A program made the position numbers and the translations under genes. A DNA stretch of 64,000 bases. Source: Podospora bellae-mahoneyi. Taxonomy: Eukaryota > Ascomycota > Sordariomycetes > Sordariales > Podosporaceae. The stretch's first letter is position 1. Each line of letters begins with the position of its first letter. Positions 11,829 through 22,996 of this stretch are shown here, piece by piece. The stretch is taken from contig NW_026946359.1 of NCBI RefSeq assembly GCF_035222275.1, forward strand, positions 1,488,001 to 1,552,000, read 5' to 3'. The notes below the pieces were generated by a model that did not search any database, had not been told where the DNA came from, and was given only the letters and a program-made list of their open reading frames with translations.

Positions 11829-13707
11829 GGTGTGTCTTGACGTTTATTCTCTGTATATAAGTTTAGACACGGTCAACTGAGGGGTTGTGGAGGGAGATGT
11901 GTGTAGATATAGACATAAAATTCGGACTGGCCACTGTAGTCATATTGGTGGCGGTTAATACTATTTTTGTTCCAAACAAGCAAAACTCGCGAACTTTTTC
12001 AAAAGAGAAGGTTTCGAGTTTTCTCATGCGCTTCTTATTCTCATAGGTAGCCAGTGACGCGTTCTGCATGTGCGTTTGTGCTAGGGGGGTTGTTTTGGAA
12101 GAGGTGAGGATAATTTTGAGTGGTGTATTCACAGGAATGGTTGAACCCAATGATGGGATTCTGATATCTCCGAATTACCTACTCGGATTTACAAATGACC
12201 TGAAACGGATCAGGTCGTTCCATTGAGACCACCTCGTACACTTCTTTTGCCTTGAGGCACTGTCAGACATTGATTGCACTGTGCTTGCCCGTGTATGGTT
12301 TAGGTTGGCTATTTTATGTGAGGGGAAGAAGTTTTTTTTTTTTAAAAAAAAAAAAAAAAACACAGGGGCCGTTTTCCAGCTGCTGTGGTTTTCTGCTGAC
12401 TGCCGTGGCTTTGGATGAGAAAGTCTTGCTAATTTGGTGTCACAGCAGGATGGATCATCGGGAACCGAGCCCAGTGTGAGTGAGGCGGCAGCTGTTGAAA
12501 GCCTTGCCACGAGGTGTGCGACAAAGAAATACCACCACCACCACTTGCAGCCTAAGGAGATGGGAAAGTGGCCCGGAAATAAGAAGCGTGGTTAGTCGCG
12601 AAGGCGCGAAGATGATGGCGGTGGGTGGCTTGCTTGTCTTGTGAGCGGTGAGGGACAGTGCCAAGTCACACCGATTGTTTCTTTTTTTCTGCTTCTTTTC
12701 CCTTTTTGGGGGGTTGGTTTGTTTGGCGAATGGGTTAGGGGAGTTCTTTAGGGAGAGAGCAAGTCGCACATTGTGAGACAAGTTGTGGAAGGGTTGAGAA
12801 CGTGGTAGTCTGAGATTGGGGGTTGTGCATGAGGCTGTCTACATCCTGAGAGGAAAAACTAAAATGAGGGATCAGAAGGGGGGACCAAAAGTCAATGATG
12901 ACGGTGTCTTTTTTGTAGAAGGCTCTTGTTCCCCGCGTTGTCGAGCATCGGCACCGGCCGCCGCCCCCCATGGTTTGCTGCTGCGTCTGATGTGTCGTTT
13001 TTTGCCGATTCGGCTTGACATAATGTCACCTTCTGATCACCACTCTTTTTCCAACTGTTCGGTATGTGGGATTGACCCACAGCCCTTTCTTTCTGCCTTG
13101 CGTAATGGGTAGACTTTCCCATCTTTGCTTTGCCTCCGGAGTTTAGAAAGCCCTGGGTAGTTGTTATTAATCGATAGCGTCTTTGGGCCTAGTGGTGCCG
13201 TCATTCATCAAGACATTGCTCCCAGCCTTCTCGCAGTTTTTGCAACGTCTTGTCATCTTTCAACAATTGATGGGGCTTTTTGTTCTTTCCCACGGAGAAC
13301 TAATATCTACCTCGATACTTGACAGCTCTGCATCCGCCGAGCTCTGCCTTGGACCCGCATCCGTTTGCATCACCGCGCATCTGGCAGTCAAAATAAGCTT
13401 TGTGGTCCCCATTGCCGACAGATCCTGGCCGTTGAGGCGGTAGAACTGACGGCATTGTTCGACAAAAACGTTGTTAGTGAGGGGTGCTTCCCTCGATCCC
13501 GGGACTGGTCGTCCCATCTAGGCCCCAGTAGTTGAGAACTCTGCGACTCGAAGGGCTAGCTATAGTCTTGCGATTTGCCCACATCGCCACACTGGGTCGA
13601 ATAATCTCGACTGAGAAGCTCCCACTGTAGGCGCTGGCCACGGAAACATTATCGCCATCTCTTGCTTACCGACCCATAACATCACGTCCAAACTGCCCAA
13701 CAGCATC
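11829..13707. other. Intergenic between HMG-CoA reductase and the MFS exporter
   Basis: About 1.9 kb with no gene recognised. It includes a T12/A17 homopolymer junction at 12332-12360 (listed separately) and G-rich stretches around 12690-12730. The last kilobase is the exporter promoter; no clear TATA box was seen. Confidence 0.55.
12332..12360. repeat. T12 run abutting A17 run
   Basis: Twelve T are directly followed by seventeen A: a perfect inverted homopolymer pair able to form a hairpin or act as a nucleosome-free element. It could also be the end of an old poly(A)-bearing insertion, but no target-site duplication was identified. Confidence 0.85.
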
Positions 13708-15650
13708 ATGGCTGGCGTTGCTGACGACCCAGAAAAGCGCACAACGCCAAGCAGTGGGACAAGTCCCGCGAGCACCATCCGAGTCGACAGAAGCGAACAC
13801 CAGTTGGCGCAGTCATCATCAACGTCGAAGGATGAAGTGGGCGAGCTCTCCTCCCAGGCCGATGTGCCGCCTGTCGCAGCCTCGGGACCAGCGCCAGAGG
13901 AGTTACGTACCAAGTTAGAAACGACACTGGTCATCACCGCACTGGCGAGCGCGCTCTTCCTTGGTGCACTCGATATCACCATCGTCAGTGTAGCCATTCC
14001 GACAATTGCGGAGGAATTCGGCTCGACCGCTGGGTACACATGGATTGGATCGGCATACATGCTCGCCAGCGCGGCCGGCGCGCCGATGTGGGGGAAGATA
14101 TCTGATATCTGGGGCCGGAAGCCCATCATGCTCATTGCCGTCGGCATTTTTTGGATTGGGTCCCTGCTGAGTGCTCTCAGCAAGAATATTGGCATGCTCA
14201 TTGCTGCTCGGGCGATCCAGGGCATTGGTGGTGGCGGCATCATCATTCTTGTCAACGTTTGTATCAGCGACCTGTTCTCCATGCGAAAACGAGGTAAGTT
14301 AAGAGTTTCCGTTTCGAGAAACCAAACGTGCTAACGGTCTTGTTAGGTATCTACTTTGGCGTAATGGGAATCGTTTGGGCAGTGGCCAGCGCCGTCGGTC
14401 CTGTTCTTGGCGGTGTCTTTACAAGTCAGGTTACCTGGCGGTGGTGTTTCTGGATCAATCTGCCGGTATCTGGCGTTGGGTTTGCGGTGCTGGCTTGGGT
14501 GCTGAAGCTGCACAACCCTCGCACCCCGATGCGCCAGGGGCTCGCTGCCGTTGACTGGTTGGGTTCGCTTGCGGTTATCGGCGGAACGCTGATGGTCCTT
14601 TTCGGCCTCGAGTTTGGAGGCGTGACCTACCCATGGTCGTCGCCCACCGTCATCTGCTTGATCGTTTTCGGTGTGGTGACGGCTGGCATATTCGTCTTGA
14701 TCGAATGGAAGGTGGCCAAATTTCCACTGATGCCGTTGCGTCTGTTTCGTCGGCGATCCAGCATTGCCAGTTTGGGTGTTGCTGCTTTTCAGGGCATTGT
14801 CTTCATCTCGGGAAGTTACTACCTGCCGCTGTACTTCCAAGCGGTCCTCGGCGCCTCGCCATTGATGTCCGGCATCTACGTCCTGCCTTTTGTCTTGTCT
14901 CTCTCGGTTGTCTCTGCCATAACTGGCGTGGTCATCAAGAAGACAGGAAAATACTTGCCTTGTATTATCTTTGGCATGTCAATCATGACTCTGGGTTTCG
15001 GGCTTTTTATTGCTCTTGAACCGCAGGCCAACTGGGCCAAGATCGTCGTCTTCCAGCTGATAGCTGGCATCGGTGTGGGGCCAAACTTCCAGGCACCGCT
15101 TATTGCGCTTCAAACAACTGTTGGGCCTCGAGATATGGCATCAGCGACGGCAACTTTTGGATTTATCAGGCAGTTGTTCACCGCGATATCTGTTGTGATT
15201 GGGGGTGTTGTCTTCCAAAATGGGATGGAGGAGCAGTATCCCAGACTGCTAGAGGAAATCGGACCCGATGCTGCGAACATGCTCTCTGGGAGCAACGCGG
15301 CTTCCAGCATTGGCTTTGCCATGAGCCTGCCTGAGCGTAGTCGACGAGTTGCCCAAGAAGCCTACTTCAAGAGCCTGAGAACCATGTACATCATGTATGT
15401 TGTGTTCGCCGGAGTGGGATTGATCGTCTCCTTCTTTGTTGGATCCCGCAAGCTGAGCAACGACCACCAAATACACAGAACAGGACTGAAGGACATGAAG
15501 GCTGCCAAGGAGCAGGAAAAGCCTCGACTGCCGGTTGATGGTGGTCTAGACGAGGAACAGAGGGTTCCAGCAGGGAACTCCAAGAAACTTCCCAAGGAGT
15601 CCAAAAGGGGAAAGAAGGGAGGCAACTCGATCAAATTCTTCTTTGAATGA
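13708..15650 (+). CDS. MFS exporter, DHA2 (14-TM drug:H+ antiporter) type
   Basis: Exons 13708-14293 and 14347-15650 (53-nt intron, GTAAGT/GTTAG, splitting a Gly codon) give 629 aa. A Ser/Thr/Glu-rich cytosolic N-terminus of about 75 residues precedes TM1, which carries L-D-I-T-I-V-S-V-A-I-P, the DHA2 family hallmark. Then come the loop 2-3 motif G-K-I-S-D-I-W-G-R-K, the G-I-G-G-G-G TM4 region, motif C-like G-P-V-L-G-G in TM5, and G-I-G-V-G-P-N-F-Q-A-P later. A basic Lys-rich tail ends the protein. Such proteins sit in the plasma or vacuolar membrane and expel toxic metabolites, mycotoxins or basic amino acids by proton antiport; the substrate cannot be read here. It follows HMG-CoA reductase in the same direction with 1.9 kb between them, so no functional pairing is claimed. 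Confidence 0.9.
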
Positions 15651-16682
15651 AAAGACAAGCATATCGATTTTGGCATGGCGTTCGAGGCGTTTAAGCGAGT
15701 CCAAGGGGGCCACGTGGTGGAAGCGTTACATAGCCATGTGAGTGTAGATATTAATCGAGGCTTTTCTCGTGCATGATGTGTTCGATTCGAGGCGCGAACT
15801 GCAGCCCAGTGAAGATGAGGGTGGTAGTGAAGGCAGGCAAAAGTGAAGAGGCTCGCGCTAGGGCATTCAGGCAAAAAGCGGGATGCGGGGAGGATAGCTA
15901 CCAGGTACCGGGGAGTCCGCTGTATTGAGAGCCGCTATGTCACTGTATCCATCGTTCTTGGCCACTGGACCACGAAGGGACTGTTGCAGACGGATGCAGA
16001 GGTCGTCTTCCCGGGTTCCTCTCGTCCGGCGATCGAACGCGGTGGTGGCGTGTCGTGAGGGGCGGGCCGGACTACTTCCAAAGCCGGAGCGGGCTACATG
16101 GGAGGAAAAATGCAGTCGAAATCCTTAGAAAACCCGTAATATTGGAGCTCAATGAGGTATGATCTTGAAGTGATGGAGAAATAAAATAGGAAGAAGGATT
16201 TCATGTGAACTGGGCGGGAGACCGCCAGCCGTTGAGTCTTGGCATATGATTGGCTGGTGAACTTCATGGCAACTTCTTTCCCACAGATTCAACTTGAGCA
16301 CCAGTTCTCAACAAATTTTGACGCCTATATTCGCTCGTCGCATGTTCCCAATGGGATTATCTTCATTTTTGAGGCCTTACGAATTGCGGCCCATCAACTA
16401 ACCACTTTCTAGAACGCGCGTGCACTTCATCGGGAAGGGTCCCGAAAAGGTTGGCACCCCGGTTCCCTTGAAGTCTCCACGGTGTATCCGGAACTTCACT
16501 GTCCGCGTAAAACCCGCCCATGGCAACGAAGCGACATGATGGGTAGCTCAACAATGCCATAGAATGGAGGAGAAGGCGGGATGGGTCGAGAATGAAGTAT
16601 AAGAGGGGCGCCACCAAGACAACATGCTTCGTGAGACTGCAGGTCACCCTCTCCAGTCGGATCAACCTAGCTGTACTCCAAG
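15651..16682. other. Intergenic upstream of the CE1 esterase
   Basis: No gene was recognised. A TATA-like GTATAAGAG at 16598-16606, about 77 bp before the esterase ATG, is the likely core promoter. Confidence 0.6.
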
Positions 16683-17862
16683 ATGAGGCTCTCAAGCTTT
16701 ACCTCGGGCTTCCTCGCCCTTGTCGGTCTCTCGAACGCCGCCTCCCTTACCCAGATCACCAACTTTGGTTCCAACCCAAGCGGCGCGCGCTTTTACATCT
16801 ACGTTCCCGATAGACTGGCCTCGAACCCGGCCATCATCACTGCCGTGCACTACTGCAGCGGTACCGCCAGCGCCTTCTACAATGGCAGCCCGTACGCCCG
16901 GCTGGCCGATACTCACGGCTTCATTGTCGTGTACCCTGAATCACCGAACTCGGGTGGCTGCTGGGATGTCTCTTCTAACGCTGCTTACACCCGCAACAGC
17001 GGCGCCAACAGCCATGCCATTGTCAACATGGTGAACTGGACCATTGAGCGCTACGGCGCCGACAGAAACCGTGTCTTCCTCGCCGGGCTCAGCTCGGGCG
17101 CCATGATGACCAACGTTCTTGCTGCGACGTATCCTGATGTCTTCAAGGCTGCCAGCGCCTATGCGGGCGTCCCTGCTGGATGCTTCTACACCGGCACCGT
17201 CGCCGGCTGGAACAACACCTGCGCGAACGGCCAGTCGATTACGACCCAGGAGCACTGGGCCCAGACTGCTCGCAACATGTATCCTGGCTACACCGGTCCC
17301 AGGCCGAAGATGATGATCTACCACGGCTCTGCTGATGACATTATCTACCCCAGAGTAAGTCCCCCTCACTACCTTTTTACTGCCCAAACTTGTGAGCATT
17401 TACAAACTATTTTTGCTACAGAACTTCAACGAGACGATGAAGCAGTGGGCTGGTGTACTGGGCTATACCTACGGTTCGCCCCGCCAGACCATCCCCAACA
17501 GCCCCTCCGCCCCCTACACCAAGTACGTCTACGGCGACGACCTCGTTGGCATCTACGGTACCGGCATCACCCACAACATCCAGATCAACGGTGCCCTCGA
17601 CCTCGAGTGGTTCGGCATCACTGGCCAGCCCGCCACCACTTCTTCAGCCAGCGGTCCTACCACCACTCCTGTGTCGTCTAGCACTCTGGTCACTTCTGTC
17701 AGGACCACTACTACCTCTGCTCCTCCTGTTGCGACTACCCCTGCGGGTTGCACTTCGCCCAAGTGGGGACAGTGCGGTGGTCAGGGGTGGACTGGGTGCA
17801 CTGTTTGCGCTGCGGGATCGACTTGCACTTTTGGAAATAACTGGTATTCGCAGTGCTTGTAA
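16683..17862 (+). CDS. Secreted CE1-family esterase (acetylxylan/feruloyl esterase) with C-terminal CBM1
   Basis: Exons 16683-17354 and 17422-17862 (67-nt intron, GTAAGT/GCTACAG, phase 0) give 370 aa. Residues 1-19 form a signal peptide ending near S-N-A. The esterase domain (about 22-300) shows V-H-Y-C-S-G, the nucleophile elbow G-L-S-S-G with Ser137, G-S-A-D-D with a candidate catalytic Asp, and a late G-I-T-H-N with a candidate His. A Ser/Thr/Pro linker (about 302-332) leads to a cellulose-binding CBM1 of about 36 residues, [12 protein letters not shown] ... W-Y-S-Q-C-L. The enzyme should deacetylate xylan, or less likely release ferulate, on the lignocellulose surface outside the cell. 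CE1 acetylxylan esterases and type-B feruloyl esterases share this fold, so the exact substrate is left open. A TATA box lies 77 bp upstream. Confidence 0.93.
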
Positions 17863-18418
17863 GGGGGGGGTTGTACATTGTTGAGGTGGGAGGAAAGCTG
17901 GATGGGAGAATAGGTGTATATGATTGAAGCCGTCGCATATATGATGCGTAGAAACTTGCAAGAATATACCGAGAAGTATTAAACAAAGCATTAGTTTTGG
18001 GCAATCCTGAACTTTTGTTACTTCATTTGTGTTTTGGTTCCAATGTTGTGGTCAGGCATGGGCCATGCTCAAGGTGTCATCGTTTTGCTGAACAGAAATA
18101 TCAATGTGAAGTATCCCCCCTATCACCATGATCACAATCAACTACAGAAGCTGCAGCATGCATATTCAAGCGGACCTTTTCTCGGCACCATCAGTTTCCA
18201 GTTTTCAAGGCTGCCATACACAGTCACAATTCCTTCAAGATGATGAGACCAAAGTTCGCGGGTATCAACCACTGACTTGGTAATTGATCGATTTATAATC
18301 TATAACTAATAATGATCTAAGCCTCTTGCAAGTATTTTAGCCTAGCACGTTTGTGAACATAAATAACAGGTTCTGTAAAGCAAACCAATGCGTATCAACC
18401 TCTAAACCACACCTAAAA
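17863..18418. other. Esterase 3' region and start of the gene-poor island
   Basis: The 3' UTR passes into AT-rich sequence from about 18240. No gene was seen. Confidence 0.6.
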
Positions 18419-18523
18419 GGATAATTAATAGATCTTAAAAGATAGTTAATAAGTTTTGTAAGATAGTTAATATGTTTTAAAAGAAAGTTAACAAGTTTCG
18501 AAGGATAGTTAATAGGCTTGAAA
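18419..18523. repeat. Five tandem copies of a 21-bp AT-rich unit
   Basis: Copies start at 18419, 18440, 18461, 18482 and 18503. They share the core GATAGTTAATA followed by a GTTT- or CTTG-type tail, differ at several positions each, and stay exactly in register. A partial sixth copy may follow. The whole block is embedded in AT-rich sequence (about 18240-18560). Confidence 0.9.
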
Positions 18524-19099
18524 AGATAAACGTTAATCAGTAAGATTATCTAATATTTAAAAGTGTAACGTTATGTCAGCGAATAGTTATTGTATGTCCT
18601 TTTTCCTTGCAGTATTGATTACTTTTTCCACGGTGGGAGTAGGGCAAGGTTCATGTCAAGCACATACGGCGTTCCGACAATGCTGAGTTTTTTCATCATC
18701 ATAAACAATGAGAATAGGTATCTATTTGACTCTATGCTCTGGGTCCATTCCGAACCACCTTTCTGAGATTACATAAGTCACTCACTTAGAGACCAGAACT
18801 TACTGCTGAAATCCCAAAAGTATGTCAACAGGAAATGGTTTCCAGAAGAAGTTCACAGCAGCGGTTCCGTCAGTCCTATGATTGACGTACTCGCGACAGG
18901 ATCCTACCCAGCTTTCTAATAAAGACCACAATCGATGATCGGGGTTTCCGAGAAGTTTCCTCGGATTCCGCCATCCGACTAAAACCAAACCCTGTTGTTG
19001 TCCGGCCCGTCCCCCGTACTTGTGTGTGAAGAATACGCCCCAGATCCTGATCCTGTATTTCTGTCCGGCCATATCTCTCCCCCACTCACAACAGGCGTG
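18524..19099. other. AT-rich spacer
   Basis: No gene recognised. Reverse-strand open frames near 18800-19085 sit beyond the recognisable part of the HNH-type relic and carry no signature. Confidence 0.5.
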
Positions 19100-20368
19100 T
19101 GTAGCCGTTGTTCGGCAACCGTTCGATGAAACGCCGGGTTCTGAGCATGAATGGGGAGAAGATTGCCCTCATTATCAGGGTGAGAGGGACCGGGCTTTAG
19201 GTAGCTCCAGTCCCCCGCCCCTCCTGACACATGTGCAATTTGGAGGAGAACCCAAGACGTATGAAACACCCGCAGCGTTTTCCCTATCGTTTCTCTGGGA
19301 AAACGAACCATAAATAGATCTCCGGAGAAAATCAGTTGGCCTGTCCTGTCGTTGATTTGTGCGGAAAAGTTGTTGTTGTCCAGCAGATATGCGCTGCCGA
19401 AAGTTGGTTTGTTACTGAGAAGCGGCGGGCATGGAAGATCAGAGTCGAGACGCTCGTTGACGTCTACCCAGCGCAGGGGGCCGTGGTTGAACTTTTTGTT
19501 GGTGATAGGGTCTATGTCGCCCTGTCACGGGTGTATCGGGAACCAGTGCCATCTGAGGCGAACCACGGTATAGTTGGAGTCGGTTTCGTCCGGTGAGGTT
19601 CCTACAACTTCCAATGAGAACTTCTTTCGGTCCCAGCAATCATGCAAGTACGGGTTTATTGGGATGATGTCGACGTCGTCTTGCAAAGTCGTCGTAATAT
19701 TCTTGGGGACTCCCGTATTTCCATGGGAAGATCCTGTAGATATCACGTAATGCATTACCCATGGTGTTCCGATCCGCCACTGAGCTTGTTATGCTGAATG
19801 GCACGATGTGTGCTCTAGGGGGGTCTTTCAGCCCTGTAAATACGCATGCGCGGCCGCTTCCATCTTTAGCCTGGGGTCGAGATGCGTATTAGTATCAGGG
19901 TGTATGTGAAGGGATTATCAAGCGGCCTACCAGATCTGGCTCTTCTCTCCTCCGAGACTCTTTGTCGTTCGAAACGGGAATACCAACCCTGTTAGCGACC
20001 CTCCACTTGTTCAGTGCCGCAGTATCTGCTCTGACTAGTACCGTGTTAGGGTGTTTCATTATCAAGCTCATGTCTGGATAAACGAACTTAAAAATGTACA
20101 ACGGAGGCCTTAGAGTTTCCAGTTCGCGCAGAATACGTCTCACTCCCGTACTCTGCATATAGACCTGACCATGAAGCCTTCTAACGTTATCCAGTAGCCC
20201 CTTCATCACTGGTAGGGAGACAAACAACCAGACCGAAAATCGCAAAGCCGTGAACACATCTGGTATATTGCAATGCCCTGCGAGATATTGGAGTTTAGAA
20301 CTAGCTCTAAAGCCCTTCATTCTAACAGGGCCACATTTACACTTCAGCCACCACCACCTGGCCACCAC
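19100..20368 (-). pseudogene. Degraded fungal HNH-type (HNH_2-like) protein gene
   Basis: Read on the minus strand. An N-terminal segment (20368-19940) runs through a recognisable intron (GTAGGC donor, CTAAT branch, CCCCAG acceptor near 19870) into C-V-F-T-G ... A-H-I-V-P-F-S, the Cys-x-x-Thr-Gly / His-Ile-x-Pro-Phe block typical of fungal HNH_2-like proteins. Further on come P-Y-L-H-D-C-W-D and L-R-W-H-W-F-P, then S-G-D-L-F-M-V-R-F and L-L-Q-I-A-H-V-S-G-G-A, resembling the C-terminal block of the same family. Between the HNH block and the C-terminal block there is at least one change of frame and one in-frame stop, so no continuous protein is encoded. Family assignment is by motif memory and the function of these fungal proteins is unknown. 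The intron and motif order suggest a fairly recent loss. Confidence 0.6.
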
Positions 20369-21240
20369 GTCAAAGATCTCGGCTCTGAGATAGCCCTGTG
20401 AATGAGTGGGTCAACTAGCTTAGCAAGGCTTTCAGAATTCCGTTTAGACCTGACTACGGCCTGGCTCTGAAAAGGTTCCGAATGAATACATTCAGAGGGC
20501 CTGTTTACAAACGAAAGATCACGCCCCAACACAATGCATATTTCCGTGACCTGAAATCTTTTTTACATAGTTTATTCATTTTGTTTATCATTTCATCGAT
20601 TATTAATCTATTATTTCATCTATTATTTTATATGGCTATTTCAGATCAGTACTGCCGGAGATCTTCTCTTCGTCGAGAGTACCACCACTCAAGTGGGCCG
20701 ATGTGATCCCGTATCTCTCGAAAAATGCCTCGAAGCCGCGTCTCAGAGCAGTGGAGAGCTGTCCTTGATTCCGATGCTCTGGAGGGGGGGCCGGTAACCG
20801 GCCCTACAGGATGCTGGCTTTCTTTCAAGAGAAACGTGATGGAGTTATTTTCGGGGCTTGATAATGGGACCAGTGTTAGCTGCTGACAATGATTACTGTT
20901 GGATATCGGAATGCCATCCAAATCCCACGTAGTCCAGTGTTCGACAGTCTCATCCCAAAACTGTGTGAAGAGTGGCTCGTTACTTTCCTGGTCGCTGTTG
21001 TTATGGGCCTAGGACCTGGTATGTGGATTTGAAGGTTTGAAGGACACGGCAATACGAAGTGTCTGAGGAGGTGGCTTTCCATGTGGCTTTTCCAAAGGCC
21101 AGTGGTCCGGCAAGGTATCCTTTTCCACATGTATGTATGGGAGTCCGCTCCCACTGCTCGGACCTGTTCTCTTTTCTTCATTATAAGTCAATTCAATCCT
21201 TTGAAACAGCTTGAATTCCTAGACAGGACCAAATACCGTA
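20369..21240. other. Spacer between the HNH-type and STAND relics
   Basis: T-rich at about 20550-20640. Reverse-strand frames at 20646-21190 look coding-like in composition but match no family I recognise; they may be remnants of the 3' end of the STAND gene. Confidence 0.4.
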
Positions 21241-22996
21241 TCAGTTGTCGGCAAGTGCGATAAAATCAATCCAGGATGTGTAGCCGTGGGACACCTTGAA
21301 ACGCCGTAAGTGATCTGAATACTCCTCAGGATGCAGACCTGAGTCCAGAAGATTTGACGTCAAGTAGACAGCGGTGTACTCTAGTAACGGGTATAGAGCA
21401 AGCGTCTTTTCCGGTTTTCGAGACTCTACCCACCGCCAAGTACACATGACTATCTTGAACAGTTGAGAAATCCCCGCGTGAAGCAATGATTGCGTCTTTG
21501 CCAATCAAATTCTTTCCGGATCTGAGGTTGCTAGATGGAGCAGAGAGAACGAGTAAGCGATCCGAAGTTCTTCGAGAGTGAGAGGTCTTGATGCGCCGAC
21601 GATGAGAGCAAGAAGCCCTCGCGTGCGTTCCATCCCGACATATATGTTGTTTGGTCGTCCATGAAGTCTTGACATGAGCAAGGAGAACAGCCGGGCGTAT
21701 TCCCGGTCAAGCTCGTCGGGTGCTCTTTGTAAAATAGACTCAATCTCAGTAGGACAGAAGGCTGACCGTAACTCCTTGAAGATGCGGTTGATCCATAGGA
21801 ACATGACGGTTGATCTAGCCTCCAGGCTGATCTGATGCTGTTGCGCACAGCATCGTCTTTGATGTCAATGCAACTTTCCAGCCCAGAAGATATGAGCTTG
21901 GCCAAATCGCTCTGGAGCAAGTCCAGTGTCAGTTCGATATGAGGAGGCCATTTCTTCAGCACCCTCCGTAAACTTGACTGGAGACCAACAAGGTGACAGC
22001 GAAAGTGCTCGGTTTGTTCGAATAACTCAGTCAAGCACCCCAAGGCATCGCTATTCGGGTCGTTCCGGTCATCAAGTAACTCGTCAATGCCGTCCAGAAT
22101 GCAGAATATCGGATGTTGGCGCTTGTTACAACGTTTTTTTGGTTTGGATGAGAAGCTCTTTGAAGCTCGTGAGGGCTTCGCGAGCCAAAAGGTGTGGTAT
22201 TAGCGGAATCCGATCCACGGCTGGCAAACCCTTTAGCAGTTGGCACAAGATAGTGCGCATCATCGCATTAGCTCGCCGGTCTTTCTCGTTGCCTGCCCAA
22301 AAGGAAAAGAATAGGGTATCCTTCCCCTGTTTTTGAAGCCCCTCGGCCACGGAACTAGCGAGAACAGACTTTTCGCTACCCTTGGCGCCGTGGATGATGA
22401 GAGTTTTCCCTTCGCTGTCCAGAGGGGCATTGGTTGACTGAGCATCGCTTCTCGGATCCAACCACCGAGAAAATGCCGGGTGCGCCTATATCCATTCGAG
22501 TGTACCGGGTAGCCTGTCGGGAATGAAATGAGTGTCGGAGGGCCTGAAGAGCTTCTGAAGCTGGGTTTGCTGTAAGAACTGTGTTTGGCGCTCCAAAAGG
22601 CAGGCCTGCAAGGAGGCCTGGAGGCTGTGGAGGCGTTTGGCCTGTTCTTGAAAGTCTTTCTCAAATCTGTTAAGAATAAGGAGTGCTCTCTTCATTATTC
22701 CAGGCCCTCCATTTTTGCCATTGACCTCGCCCAGAAGGTGGGCCAAACTGGAGACTTCGTCTTTAGCTTCTCGAAGCAGTCGCTCGATTTCCGCATCACC
22801 GGTCAAATTCGCCGGATCAGCTTTGACTCTTTGGAACGCCTTCGAGTGTCTTGTCGAGGAGATTCAGTTCCGATTGAACTCCGCGGGCGACTAATGCGGT
22901 GCGGGTTTTGCTATGAGCTTGGTGGTCTCAGTTGCAACCTGCCGTACCATCTTGATCAGTGCTGGTATTGTACCAACAAACTCCGACGATTTCCAT
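21241..22996 (-). pseudogene. Degraded NACHT/STAND (NLR-like) gene
   Basis: Read on the minus strand from an ATG at 22996. The N-terminus has M-E-I-V-G-V and G-T-I-P-A-L, like the short helical N-terminal domains of fungal NLRs. A coiled stretch (22806-22490) leads to L-E-W-I followed by a stop where the family has Trp (TGG to TAG), then A-H-P-A-F-S-R-W-L. The P-loop reads G-A-K-G-S-E-K-S, with Glu in place of the invariant Gly. Walker B reads I-F-C-I-L-D-G-I-D-E-L-L-D near 22080, in a different frame from the P-loop; the frame change falls at or near a run of seven A (coding strand). A winged-helix-type segment (I-L-Q-R-A-P-D-E-L-D-R-E-Y) lies at 21800-21510, and the last recognisable part is 21504-21241. 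Intact relatives are cytosolic sensors for non-self recognition or programmed cell death. This copy cannot make a full protein. Confidence 0.8.

Noticed and set aside
8255-15650. HMG-CoA reductase next to an MFS exporter as part of a statin-like biosynthetic cluster
   Set aside because: No polyketide synthase, tailoring enzyme or pathway regulator lies nearby; the neighbours are an esterase and housekeeping genes, and both proteins are common outside clusters.
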